Assembly: GCA_001510575.1 (NCBI GenBank)
Contig: LNGK01000006.1
Span: 1,545,565 to 1,609,564 of the forward strand
Source of the DNA: Knoxdaviesia capensis
Taxonomy: Eukaryota > Ascomycota > Sordariomycetes > Microascales > Gondwanamycetaceae
Reading direction: 5' to 3'
Length of the DNA stretch: 64,000 bases
Under the pieces are notes generated by a model. The model did no database searches and was not told the DNA's origin. It was given only the letters and a program-made list of their open reading frames with translations. Positions 1 to 11,432 of this stretch are shown one piece after another. How positions within the stretch are numbered: position 1 is the first letter of the stretch; each line of letters starts with the position of its first letter. The translations under genes were made by a program, and so were the position numbers.

Positions 1-3000
1 ATATTTTAATAGCTAGAAGACTACTATATTAAGTAGCTATAGAAGATATATAAGATAAGGAGGTAAGCTAAATAGAATAATATTATAGTTATAATAATAT
101 TCGATAAATTAACGAGTATAGTAGCTTCTATATCTATTAAGAATTAGTAGCCGCTTCGTCCCGGTTATATACTTCTTAGTATACTTCTAGAAATACTAGA
201 TCTACTAGAAGCTAAGCTCGTTATTCGTATAGCTAGACTTAGATATTAATATAGCTATATCTTTATCTAGCGAGGTAAGCTTATACTAGCGAGTTATATA
301 CTACTTACCGGAGAGGATTAGGAATACTAGGATATAGTAGCTACTTACTAATATCGCCTCGATAGTAGTAGCTAACTCTCTATTAGCTAGTATAGCTAGA
401 TATTAAGCTCGCTTTCTCTTAGTAATAATAAGCTAGCTTTTACTAACTCCGATCTAAAAACTAGTCTTATCTATATTCTATATATCCGATAACGCGATTC
501 TATAAATCTAGATAGTATCTTATAGGCGATAGAAGTACTCTTTAATACGAGGAAGGTCTTCGCTAACTTACCGGTTAGTATCTAGGATAGCTTACCGTAT
601 AACTAGATATCTATATCTCTTAATAAAGCGAGTAACTTAGTTCTCTCTAATAAGCTAAAACTCGTGTAGACGGAGGCGAGTAGCGAGTATGTTATTTACG
701 GCCTCGGCTATAAAGCTTTAATAGATAGCTAGATTAACTTACTCTAGCCGGTTAATATATCTATAAATAATAGCCTCCTTAATAATAGTAAGCTTTATAT
801 TTAAAGCTACTTACTTCTACTCTAGCTTATTAATAATATACTTATTATAATAGCGTACGAAGGTAGGGTGTAGGAGGTCGAAGCGCTTAGTAACGGAACG
901 AAGAGATTCGTCTAGGTTATCTAGCTTATACTAGATAGCCTCTTATATAATAGCTCGTTAGGAAGTTATTTAAATAAGGAATTAAATAATATGAAAAGTA
1001 GGAAAAAAAAGTATAGAATAGAGGGGTAGGAAGAGGAAGAAGTTTTATAGTTAAAAATGAGAAAAGTAGTTTATTTTAGTAATTAGTTTATTTTAGTATA
1101 GAGCACCTACTTTAGTAGGTACGTGGCACGGGTAGGTCTTTTAACTAGAGTATATCTAATTAGGATTTTTCTTTTATAATTAATAATAGATTTTATTTTA
1201 ATATCTATATTATATATATAAGCTACTTTAGGTTTTTCTTACTTAAAAATTCTTAATAAATACTTTCTTTATTATAGATAAGTTATAATTACATTACTAT
1301 CTCCTTATTAATTAAATATAAGTTAGTTCTTATATATAAGTCTATTTTTATTTATCGCTACTTTTACTATATTTTAATCTTATATATCCTTATTAATATA
1401 TTATATCCTTTTATAGTTATTAATATTTTAGGCCTTAGGTTTTCTAAGATACCTTATTGTTTTCTAATTAATAATAAGGAGAACCTTCTTCTTCCTTTAT
1501 TCCTTATTTTAGATATAGATAACTTTTTAAATAATTTTTAGATTTAGATTTTTAGTTTAATATAAACTTTCTTAGTAACCGCTTTTCTTATAATAACGAT
1601 ATATCTTTTATATAAGAATGAAATTATCATCTATTACTATAAGATAATAATCTTAATTATAATAAATCTTTTTATAGATCTTATATAGTAAGTAACTAAG
1701 CTTAAATCTTTTAAGTAGTAAATATAACTTATCTTTAGTTCTTTTAATAATTATAATCCTCTATATATTCTATTTATTAAGCTAGCGATTTTCTATCTTA
1801 TTAAAAATCTTTATAAGAGAATCTAGATTTTCTAAGAAATCTCTTCTTTTATTATTTAGTATTTTATTAATTAATTTTAATAAGAAACAATGATATTTAT
1901 CGTTTCTTTATATTGTTATTAAACTTTATTAGATCTATATTAGAAATAATATTAGAGTATCTTACTATAAAGTCTATTAATCTCTTATTATTTATATATT
2001 TAATTTAACCTTACTTAACTTAAGTTTATATTCTCTAGGTTTATTCTTAGATGATAGGTATATTTTTATAACGTATACTATTAGCGCTTCTATATTAATC
2101 TCTTTATTTATAAAGTTAATTTCAAAATAATTATTCTACTAAATAACTATATTAATCTTTATAGTTAAGAAGACTTAATACAAGGGGTTTTCTTTTAAGA
2201 TATCTAAGTAATCCTTAAGTTTATATTAAATAGTTTCTTTTTATTAAGTAATATACTAGGTTTCAGATTTTATCTTAGTCTTCTTAACTTTATTTAGAGA
2301 GTTTTTATAATCTCTTATAGTTACCTTAACTAGTATTTTAAATCTAGTTTTCAAACTTTTTTAAATTATTATAAGATTTTCCTATTAGATATTACTAAAA
2401 TACTTTATAACTTTTATAATAGCATCTTTAGCTATAATAGTCTTCTTAAACTCTCTCTATTTATCTTTAATTATATCCTAACTAACTTTAATTATATTAG
2501 TCTCCTTACTTATAAGGGGGGTTAGTATCGGGGTAACTTAAGTTAGTACGTTAAAGAGCTTATTAAATATTTAAGGTTATAGTTAAGTTAAGGAATAGCT
2601 CTAAGTATTCTTAAAAAAAATCTAATATATCTTAAAAGAAAAAAAGAAGATAATTATAAAACCTATATTACGGTTTTTAAAGGAAGTCCGTTCTAGTTTA
2701 TTCTTTATACTATTTAGGGTCTCTCCCTTACTTAGTACTTTTACTTATACTACTAGCTATAGTATTATAAATTAAATAATAGTAAGAATAATAAAAGTAT
2801 TAAGTTATTAATAACTATAAGGATATTAGTAATATTAATAGTAGTTACTAGTATAGTAATTTATATTTAGTATATTATATTATATATATATATATATATA
2901 TTTAATAATATCTTATTAAATAGTAATTATAGTAATTATTATTATTTATATATTATTACTTTTTATAACCTTTATAAATATACTTACTTATAAATAATTA

Positions 3001-3225
3001 CTTTTATTATTAGTATATATATTTATATTATTTATATCTATATTATTTATATTTATATTATTTATATTTTATAATTTTATTAATAAATATATATTATTAT
3101 TATATTATATATACTTAGTAACGTCTTATTAAGTAGTAATTATAAGTATTATATTATATAATTCTACTAAATAGTTATTTTAATTATTACTATTACGTAA
3201 TTTATTTATTAACTAATATCCCGTA
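1..3225. repeat. RIP-degraded AT-rich repeat relic
   Basis: The block is very TA-rich with no open reading frame of any size. Bases 1-660 contain no CA and no TG dinucleotide on the given strand, while CG, GC and TA remain common. Loss of CpA/TpG with gain of TpA is the classic footprint of fungal repeat-induced point mutation. From about 960 onward the sequence is poorer still in G+C, and a few CA/TG survive. A TA-dinucleotide run lies near 2876-2901. The block stops sharply near 3225, where normal genic composition begins. It is most simply a dead transposon or nested repeats; no element family can be named because no coding motif survives. Confidence 0.85.
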
Positions 3226-3237
3226 ACCCTAACCCTA
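3224..3237. repeat. Two-unit telomere-like motif (CCCTAA) at repeat/gene boundary
   Basis: The sequence TAACCCTAACCCTA sits exactly where the RIP-mutated block ends and genic sequence begins. It equals two units of the TTAGGG-type fungal telomere repeat on the complementary strand. Two units are too few to call a telomere. It may be a telobox-type promoter element for WAPL or an interstitial scar. Confidence 0.5.
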
Positions 3238-3509
3238 CGCCCGACTTTATACTCAGCTCACCCATACCCTTATTTATACTAGAAAGGTGGGTCGTTAGAG
3301 CGGCTATATTGAACCTTATAAATATCGGTACGCAAATGTCATATACATACCTTCATGTAGTGAAACCGTTCTGTTATTAATAAACATTGATTTTCATCTT
3401 CTATGATTATCCTGTTCCATCCATCAAAGCCACATTCCCATCACGCACCAACACCGTTTCTAATCCATGATTTCAACAATACGCACCACGTCAGATATTT
3501 CTCCCTGTG
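3238..3509 (+). promoter_or_regulatory. Upstream region of WAPL gene
   Basis: This 270-base stretch lies between the RIP block and the WAPL start and has normal base composition. It presumably holds promoter and 5' UTR. No TATA box or known operator was recognised. The gene therefore has a very short buffer between its promoter and likely heterochromatin. Confidence 0.4.
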
Positions 3510-5717
3510 ATGGCACCAGATTCTTCTATAAGATCGTCAGTTCAGGCCAACTCTCGCCGGGCCTACGAGGACCGAACTTATGGACAATATAACAGTCGTC
3601 CACGGCCCTATTCCAACCCGCCCACTGTGTCGTCCCCTTCTCCATACGATATCGATAACATCGCACCCCCGGAGCCTACCAACAACCATACAAGAATTGC
3701 GCACCCGAAACCACAACGCACTGCCATTCAAAAACCAAATCGCGTGAGCCGGCCACAAATTGCAAGACCCCAACCGCGGCACCAAACACCACCACATTCG
3801 CCTAGGCTCCCCAAGACTACACCTGATATAACACCTACAGTTCGCAAAAGGGCCACGTATGATGCACCAAATTTGCCTTCAGACGGAATCAAAAAGCCAA
3901 GGCTGATCGATGCGCTGGCGCAACAAGTACGAGACGATGACTGGCAACACCAAAATGGCGACCTTGTGATTCAACAACTATCACAGACGACTGATCCACC
4001 TAACTCCGATCATGCGGAACGTGTCGAAAAGCCGAACATCAAAGTTTCGGGAAGTCCTCGACGCCGAGGTCCCAAATTGACGTACGGAATGCAGCGGTCG
4101 ATGCTGAAGGACAAAAATGATATACTCGGGGATGTCCAGCCTCCTCCAAGCTGGCCTGTGGAATCTGTATTCGAACCTCCCCCCCCTCCACTAATACCCC
4201 AGTCTTCTTCGTTCGACCTCGGTGCCGATGACCTGGGTAGTGACGAAGATTCTCTTCAGAAGGGATCTATTCGCAGTATTCACGAATTGCGAAAAGCCGG
4301 CGCCAACAATCGCTTTTCTGACGAACTGGATGATCTATTTGATAGAATTGGAGTTCCGGGAAAGCCGTCATCAATGCGGCGCGGTGCTCTACTTGAACTG
4401 TTTTCAAAACTGAAAAGAACTGTGTTTCTCCGCCAGTTTCGAGATCAGGGCACCGCGGCCCGACTTCTGAGCAACATTGGAGAAGAGGAAGATCCTATTG
4501 CTGGCATTATTTTGATTTCTTGTCTATTAATGCTCTATTCCTCTTCATCCCTCCCCCACATCAAAAAGCAGATGCAGGCTCCTGGAATTGAGAAACTTCT
4601 TACCCGGCTTCTTGATGGCAAGGAGACGATAGTGTCCCTGTCATCCAACAAGAAGTTCAATCTGTCACGGTCATCAAGGGATTCCCTAAGTTCACTTTCG
4701 GATTTTGTTAGTGAAAATCTCACATGGGATAACGTTCCTCACCCGAAACTTTCGCCGCAAATTTTGTCACTGAAATTTCTGAGCTGCTTTTGGGATGCTG
4801 GAGATTTGTCTGGCCATGACACTGCGCTCCACAAACTCCTGATGTCCCGGATTTTTGAGGTATTGCGAACTTGGCCAGGGACGTCCATTTCACAGTCTGG
4901 TGCATATGTCGGCCCAGAGCACTTGATGGCTACCTCCATCCTTGCTCTTAACTCTACGAACGCAATGCAATCCGAGCTTGGAGGTTTCTGGATTGATAAC
5001 CTATTCCCCACAGTACTAGAGGTACTGAGTGGAATCCTGTCCGGTCCAAGCAAGCAATTTGGAGACTTTGAACATGCGGTTTTGCGGTTGTCACTGAACA
5101 TGACGAATAGCCGGCCGAATTCAGTGGATACCTTCGGAAACATGTCACTTTTCTGGAGCCTCTCCAAAGCAGTTTGCAATTCTTTTGGGATTGTGACAAA
5201 TGCACTTGGAGAAGACCACTACTCCCTGGATATTTCAGCCTTCAATTGCTTGATCCTAATGCTTGGAATTCTGATCAATTTCTGTGACCATTCACCACAG
5301 GTCCGACAACTTTCGATTTCAGGTGGAGAGGAGCAATTAACCCTAGGAAACCTCATATCTATTTATGCTCGTGGATGGTCATTTGCTAACAAAGTAAGTT
5401 AATTCAATCATATTTTCTCTTTTATGGTATATGCTACACGGATGCCTCTAACAAATTCGCTCTTAAAGGCTGATTCAGTTGAAAAAACGCAGCTAAATGT
5501 TGCTTTTGGATATCTTGCTATTCTTTTGGGCTACCTATCCTTATCACCCTCAGTTCAGAGATTATTTCTTGATAATAATCCCGACCATAACCTGAATGGC
5601 CTTATCATTACAATCAAGGAGTTTATCACATTAAACCTTAGAGTTGATAGTCGGGCAGCTTCAGGAAATCATATTCAAAGGCTTCAAACCTTAGTCTACG
5701 AACTAGAGTCTTTATAG
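3510..5717 (+). CDS. WAPL/Rad61-type cohesin release factor
   Basis: Two exons, 3510-5393 and 5469-5717, give about 710 aa. The 75-base intron has GTAAGT, a CTAAC-type branch site and an AAAG acceptor, and joins codons in phase 0. The first in-frame ATG is at 3510; the GTG at 3507 is not used. The N-terminal 250 residues are Pro/Ser/Arg-rich and disordered. From about residue 250 the protein matches the WAPL domain (start RSIHELRKAG, then FSDELDDLFDRIG, and helical repeats). WAPL opens the cohesin ring and affects sister-chromatid cohesion and heterochromatin. Exon 2 is noticeably A+T rich and is followed by an AT-rich gap, yet the frame is intact. The family assignment rests on the domain start and overall pattern. 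Confidence 0.8.
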
Positions 5718-6087
5718 AAAAATGATTTTTTTCCTCCTTATATTCTTTTCCTTTATATAATAAATATTATAAGTATAAGTCTCTATATCTTTATATATAT
5801 AATAGATAGGTGATTTCTATTTTAACTATTTTAAGTATATTATTTATTTTATAAGCCTAATTAATATATATATAGTTATATATATTTTTTATTATATTTA
5901 TATAAACTATATATATAAATTATATAAAGAATTAGTATATATAATATAGAAAACTACTATATTAATAATTTAAAGATTATCTTTATAATTATTTAATATT
6001 AAAAAATAGAACTAAATTATTTTTTAATAATTACAGCTTGAGAATTAGTTATATCTTACCTGACTTAAATGCTAATATATACACACA

Positions 6088-6120
<33 letters not shown>

Positions 6121-6248
6121 ATACTTTTATCGTTACTATTGAGATTACACTATCCTTTTAAGTGAAGTGAACTCATTGTGAAATATCTAGATATACTCAT
6201 TTCGTATCCCTAACCATTTACTTTACTATTTACTATACATATTTGCCA
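5718..6248. other. AT-rich intergenic gap between WAPL and Rheb
   Basis: There is no coding sequence here. About 5740-6060 is strongly A+T rich and short of CA and TG, resembling the RIP block at the window start. A pure AT microsatellite occupies about 6090-6118. The last ~100 bases regain normal composition and should contain the Rheb promoter and leader. Confidence 0.6.
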
Positions 6249-7115
6249 ATGCCATCATCATCCAGACAGCGAAAGTTAGCTGTTGTGGGCAGCAGATCAG
6301 TCGGTAAGTTCTCTTTAGTTCCCCTCAACTTCTAGTGTCCCTCATACCGACGCTCTGCTCGTCCACAAACAAGGTCATGCGAGGCTAATATAACTGTTCA
6401 TGGCTTTAAATAGGCAAATCGTCTCTGACTGTTCAGTTTGTTGAGAACCATTTCGTCGACAGTTATTACCCCACGATTGAGAATACCTTTACCAAGACAC
6501 TCCAATACAAAGGTGTTGACTATTTCACAGAAATAGTCGATACTGCTGGCCAGGTATAAAAGAATAAAACTAGAGTATATTTATATATCTATATACTGAC
6601 CCGTTATGACTTTTATCTGCTGATTATATAGGATGAGTATAGTATCTTGAACTCAAAACACTTCATTGGTATACATGGATATATGCTAGTGTATTCTGTT
6701 GCATCAAGGGCCTCATTTGAGATGATACAGGTTATTCGAGATAAGATCTTAAATCATCTGGTAATTCCCNNNNNNNNCCCCCCTCCCTCCAGGGCTTTTT
6801 TTCTTTTCTTTTTTTCCCCAATGGAATCTCAACTGGAAACACTAACAGTGGCTGCCTCCAACTATCTTCTAGGGAACCGAATCTGTCCCAATAGTGATTG
6901 TTGGAAACAAGAGTGATCTGCGTCCGGAGCAACGGCAGGTGAGAGAGGAAGATGGAAAGAGATTAGCGGAGAAATATGACTGTGGTTTTACGGAGGCAAG
7001 TGCGCGGTACAACGAGCATGTTACCAAGGCATTTGAGCTGTTGATTGAACAGATTGAACGAACCCAAGACCCAGCAATAGAGACACCTCCGAGCAGCAGC
7101 TGTGTTCTCATGTAA
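6249..7115 (+). CDS. rhbA: Rheb-family small GTPase
   Basis: Four exons, 6249-6303, 6414-6553, 6632-6760 and 6873-7115, encode 188 aa. The P-loop reads VVGSRSVGKSS, with the Arg typical of Rheb. Switch II is DTAGQDEYS, the base-binding motif is NKSD, and the protein ends in the CaaX box CVLM, predicting farnesylation. Rheb GTPases act on endomembranes upstream of TOR and, in Aspergillus and yeasts, influence nitrogen and arginine uptake. All three introns are GT-AG and A+T rich. Intron 3 contains a run of eight undetermined bases (6770-6777) next to a C/T tract, so its length is uncertain, but the coding sequence is complete. The symbol follows Aspergillus usage. Confidence 0.93.
6770..6777. 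other. Assembly gap (8 N)
   Basis: Eight unresolved bases lie inside intron 3 of the Rheb gene, directly before a CCCCCCTCCC tract and a T-rich stretch. This is probably a homopolymer-driven sequencing gap. No coding base is affected. Confidence 0.95.
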
Positions 7116-7414
7116 ATTAATTAGATATCAAGACCCCTCGGCCCCCGTGTGTTTTATTTTTATTTTTATTTTTTTTATTTTTTGTCTTTTTCCCCCTCTC
7201 TGGGACTTGTTTTGTTTCGTGTGCATTTAGGGGATGGTTGTTGGTGTTGTTCAAAAAACCGCATTGAAAGTAGCAACGAAAGAGCAGCCGGTCTGTCTAA
7301 TGCCGAGATCTAACTCATAGATCTTTCTGAGTATTTATGTTATCTAGAATACAGTTTTCAATAATAAAAGAACAAAAAATCACACCCCGAAAAAACTCAA
7401 ATATATACTTGTGG

Positions 7415-8981
7415 TTATACACCCAGCAACAACCGCCGGGGGTCCTCGATGTACTTTCTGACAGTATCAAGGAAAAGCACGGCATCACGACCAGTAATGA
7501 CACGGTGATCGTAGCTGAGAGCCAGCTCCATGATCGGTCGGATCTTTATCTCACCGTTGATAACAACAGGGCGGTTCTTGATGGCATGGAGTCCAAGAAT
7601 AGCACTCTGGGGGTGGTTGATGATCGGAGTGCTCAGCTTGGAGCCAAAAACACCTCCATTGCTAATGCTGAAGGTTCCTCCAGTAAGATCTTCGATGGTG
7701 AGCTTCCGGTCTCGTGCCTGAAAAAAAAGGAAGCAGAGAAACAAGGCAGGTTAGTAAATGAAGAACGGGAATTACAAAAAAGGGCATCGACGGGGGAAAT
7801 TGGACAAACCTTCTTGCTCATCTCGGCGATGCTACGCTCGATCTCAAGAATGCCCATCTTCTCGATATTGCGAATGATAGGAGTGACAAGGCCCTGCTCG
7901 GTAGAAACAGCGACGCTGATGTCGACGTAGTCGTGGAACACAACAGTGTCTCCGCTGTTGGGTCCCTCAATCGATGCATTGACAATCGGGTATTCCTTCA
8001 TAGCAAGGGCACACGCATACGAGAACGCTCCCATAAATCCAAGTTTAGTGCCGGTTTTCTTCAAAACTTCGTCCTTCATGGAGCTTCGGAACTCCATTAA
8101 GGATGACATGTCGACCTCATTGAATGTGGTCAGAGAAGCAGCGGTGTTCTGCGACTGCTTCAGGCGCTCGGACATGCGGAGAAGCATGCGGTTCATTTTC
8201 ACCTATCATAAAACAACATATTAGCCTCTGCTTTGAAGGTCGGGCTATCGAAACTCTCAGCAGTGACCAGGGGGTCATGTATTGGCGATGTGTGTATGGG
8301 TGAAGCTGGGATTCAACTCACTCTGCGCTCTTGACGGTCTCCAACGGTGGCCGACGATGACTCTTTGGGGGGCTCGGCTTTGGAAGCCGCAGCAGGCTTG
8401 ACCGGTTCGGCAGGTGTAGCTGAAGCGCTGGCGGGTTTCGATTCAACGGGAGCAGGGGCGGCCGATTCCGACTTGGGAGTAGGTGCGGTAGGGGCCTCTG
8501 ACTCAATAGGCTTCGGAGCATTGGACGAGCCGGCCGAGGCGGCGCCGGGGTCAAGGATGGCGATCTCTTGGCCAACGGTGACGGTGTCCTCCTCGTTTAC
8601 CAGAAACTTCTGAAGGATACCAGATTCGGGGGCGGTGACGGCAACATCAATCTAGAAAGAAAAAGAGAAGACATTAGTTCTTGTATTCGCAATATAAGTG
8701 TCACAAACAAAAGCGGCGAATCCTGTTGAGAAGAGCAAGTGGCAGACCTTATCCGTCTCGATGGTTGCAATCTCTTCGTCTTGCTCAACGAAATCTCCAG
8801 GCTGCTTGTTGAACTGTTTCAATGTGCCTTCGGAAATTGACTCAGCCATCTGGGGAACCTTGATGCTGGTGGCATAGTGGCGCGCTGTTCTGGCAACAAA
8901 CGGCTGCCAAACAGCAGGGCAAGATCGAAGCTGGCGCAACTGCACCGCGCGGGTAAAACGAAGAGCGCGATTTGACATCAT
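7415..8981 (-). CDS. KGD2: 2-oxoglutarate dehydrogenase E2, dihydrolipoyl succinyltransferase
   Basis: Four exons on the minus strand, 8748-8981, 8322-8651, 7810-8202 and 7415-7717, all joined in phase 0, encode 419 aa. An Arg-rich presequence predicts mitochondrial import. The single lipoyl domain starts near residue 40 and has the ETDK motif with lipoyl-lysine 78; the first intron falls right after that codon. An Ala/Pro/Ser linker (about 110-185) replaces the E3-binding domain, as in other eukaryotic KGD2. The catalytic domain follows, with SNGGVFGS and [13 protein letters not shown]. The E2 active-site motif, normally HxxxDG, reads HRVITG here, with Thr394 in place of Asp. The start MMSNR was chosen over an upstream Met at 9014 because the presequence then begins cleanly. 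It is divergent from NDUFB9, with a shared 684-base promoter. Confidence 0.9.
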
Positions 8982-9665
8982 CTTCGCAAAGAGAAAAAAA
9001 GACGGAGAACGCAAAACAAAACAGCACGAAAAAAGTCTTTAAAAGAAGACTGTTGTGTTGAGTGATTGATCGGCTCAGAGAGTTGAATTCCCGAACCAAA
9101 ACAAGATTGAGGGAAGATTGGAAATTTCAGAAGTATTTGAAAGGAAAGGAGTTTGTGACGTTTTGTTGCGCAAAGAGCAAAGCAGTCAAAGCTCTGCTGG
9201 GCTTGTCATTGGTCAATTCATCCAGACAACTACACTCCAGCTCGGAAGAGCCGCAGGCTTAGCCGAATACCGGTTCTTGTCGCGGAAATGCTTAACATTA
9301 ACGGTTACGTAGGACGGAGTCTGGAGCGAAGGGGAAAATCTCCGGCAAATCAACCAGATTGCTTTGGCTGAGGATCCCGCATTTAGCATCACTGCCATTG
9401 GCCAATGGACCTTGACTAAGCTTCTCTTTCTGGTCGCCCTCTCAATCTTCAATCTCGCGACAAGATTGAAATCCATCCCAATTCATTGTTTTCCTCCAAG
9501 TCATGAGCTACGAATGCCCCAGCAGCAATCACCCAGCACAATACTACTCTCCCGAGAGACATTCTTAGGCACCACACCTATCTCTTCCCAACCTCTATTC
9601 ATCCCCCCCAGAAGGAACAGGAGGCCGAAGCTTTCTTCTGTCCTCATCCAAACCAACCGCCCATT
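8982..9665. promoter_or_regulatory. Bidirectional promoter of KGD2 and NDUFB9 with CCAAT boxes
   Basis: This spacer separates two divergent genes for mitochondrial enzymes. It holds a perfect 14-base palindrome CCATTGGCCAATGG at 9395-9408, which carries back-to-back CCAAT boxes in opposite orientations. A third CCAAT (as ATTGG) lies at 9208-9212. CCAAT boxes are bound by the HapB/C/E complex, which regulates respiratory and iron-linked genes in Aspergillus. Joint regulation of both genes is inferred. Confidence 0.6.
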
Positions 9666-10320
9666 ATGTCGGCACGGCAAGCTGCGCTGTGAGTTTTACC
9701 GTCATAAAATGAGTTGTGAGGTCGTTGGGGTTATCTGCTTACCCTACTAACAATGGCATTTCTCCCCCTCAGGTCTCTATACCGCCGCGCCCTCAAGTTG
9801 TCTCTGGATTGGGCCATTGACCGCAGTCTCTGGAGAGGCCAGGCCGTGTATATTCGATCTCTTTTTGAGGCAAACCGTTCAGTGACAAATCCCAGACAGC
9901 AACGGGTATGGGTTGATCCGGGTTTTCTTGTGTGGGATATTGGGGGGTTGTTTTTCTCCCCCGATATCATCCACAATGTAAATAAGGATACATGACTCTA
10001 ACACAACACTCGCCAGCTCCTACTATCCGAGACTGAGAAACTTCTAGAGCAATGGAAGCACCCCGAGCCGTATATTCCACCAACTGCTCCAGGCGGTAAG
10101 TTCAGATATACCATTTACAGCAGTATACATCAGGTTGATCGCTGATGAATTAACTTTTCTCACTTTTTCTAGGCTCAAAATACGAGAGAAATTTGCCGGC
10201 CCCTTTCCTTGATCGTAAGAAAACATCCGATACATATATACATACCCGATCAGTATGCCACGGAATGAACGATATACTAACAGGATTCTAGCTCCTCCCC
10301 GACCTCACGCCCACCACTAA
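9666..10320 (+). CDS. Complex I subunit NDUFB9 (B22), LYR family
   Basis: Five short exons, 9666-9688, 9773-9905, 10017-10095, 10173-10214 and 10292-10320, encode a 101-aa protein. All junctions are GT-AG and keep phase. The N-terminus carries the LYR motif (SLYRRALKLSLDW), which binds the mitochondrial acyl-carrier protein. It is followed by charged helices and a Pro-rich end (PAPFLDPPPRPHAHH). Length and motif order fit NDUFB9, an accessory subunit of the complex I membrane arm. The C-terminal exon holds only nine sense codons and its stop. Many exons for so short a protein are usual for this family in Eurotiales. Confidence 0.85.
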
Positions 10321-10858
10321 AGATTTTATCGTACAGATATACGACTAGTTTGGGAAGGGAATTTTATGTGTTTTGTGTCGCATGTCTAAAATCCGGAATT
10401 GCAGATGGGACTTAACCCTCAAAATGGCATTTAATCCCTTATCTTATTAACATTTCGCATGTTATTCATTTATTTTTTTCTAGATAAAAACAAACGGCAG
10501 CATACCAGGTAGCGATACTACTTCTTGTTATATACAGCCAGATGTGAGCGGAAAGCAAACTTCAGAGAACTATCTCTAAATAGACATAGTTCTCCGAACA
10601 GATCGCGTCATACCAAGTTTCGGCCGACGTGTCACATACGAAACAATGTCATTTCAACGAAGCCGAGAGTGCGAAGGAAAAAAGAAATGTGTGGAATAAA
10701 GTATTATTCATGACCCAACCCTTTGGGGTTTATTGTACAACCCAAGCATAAAAATTCATCCGTAAACCCTGATGACCTTTGACCCCGAAACTCATAAAAA
10801 AAAGCAATCAAAAGGACTGAAAAAGCACGAAAGCAACCCGCATTATTAAAACTCAAAC
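10321..10858. other. Convergent 3' flanks of NDUFB9 and H2A
   Basis: No coding potential was recognised. The stretch should hold both 3' UTRs and polyadenylation signals. Confidence 0.6.
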
Positions 10859-11432
10859 TTAAAGCTCCTGGCTCGACTTGCCAGCCTTTCCGGTCTTCTT
10901 GGGAAGAAGGTCTACCAGTGGAAAATGTCAGTATGAAATACTCGCTCGAACTCGAAATCAGGGGGGTGTATTGGGGTAGAAACATACTTTGGTGGATGTT
11001 AGGCAGAACACCACCTTGGGCAATGGTAACATGGCCCAGAAGCTTGTTCAGCTCCTCATCGTTCCGGATGGCCAGCTGGAGATGACGGGGGATAATACGG
11101 GTCTTCTTGTTGTCACGGGCGGCATTGCCAGCCAGCTCGAGAATTTCCGCGGCGAGGTACTCAAGGACAGCGGCCAGGTACACGGGGGCACCAGCGCCGA
11201 CACGCTGAGCGTAGTTGCCCTTACGGAGCAGACGATGGACACGACCAACGGGGAAAGCAAGGCCAGCCTTGGACGAACGGCTATATTTGCAAATTAAAAT
11301 TTCCTTCTAAGTTAGTATTTGAATCATCGAGTGTTGTTGTGAAGAATAGAGAAATCAGAAGCATCAGAACAGAACTTACGACTGAGCGTTCTTGGCACCG
11401 CTCGCCTTGCCACCGGACTTTCCGCCAGTCAT
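10859..11432 (-). CDS. Histone H2A
   Basis: Three exons on the minus strand, 11380-11432, 10988-11280 and 10859-10911, encode 132 aa. The N-terminal tail begins MTGGKSGGK. The histone fold contains [17 protein letters not shown] and the acidic-patch region [10 protein letters not shown]. The C-terminus ends in SSQEL; the SQE motif is the DNA-damage phosphorylation site, so this is the fungal H2A that also fulfils the H2A.X role. Introns in a core histone gene are normal for Aspergillus and imply polyadenylated mRNA. It is transcribed away from H2B, and the two share a 2 kb spacer. Confidence 0.97.

Noticed and set aside
3224..3237. True telomere end
   Set aside because: Only two repeat units, with DNA continuing on both sides; not a chromosome end.
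3537..3797. Minus-strand open frame over the WAPL N-terminus
   Set aside because: Antisense to a conserved gene, no family pattern; a composition shadow.
8318..8613. Open frames on both strands in the KGD2 linker
   Set aside because: They arise from the GC-rich Ala/Pro linker of KGD2 read out of frame.
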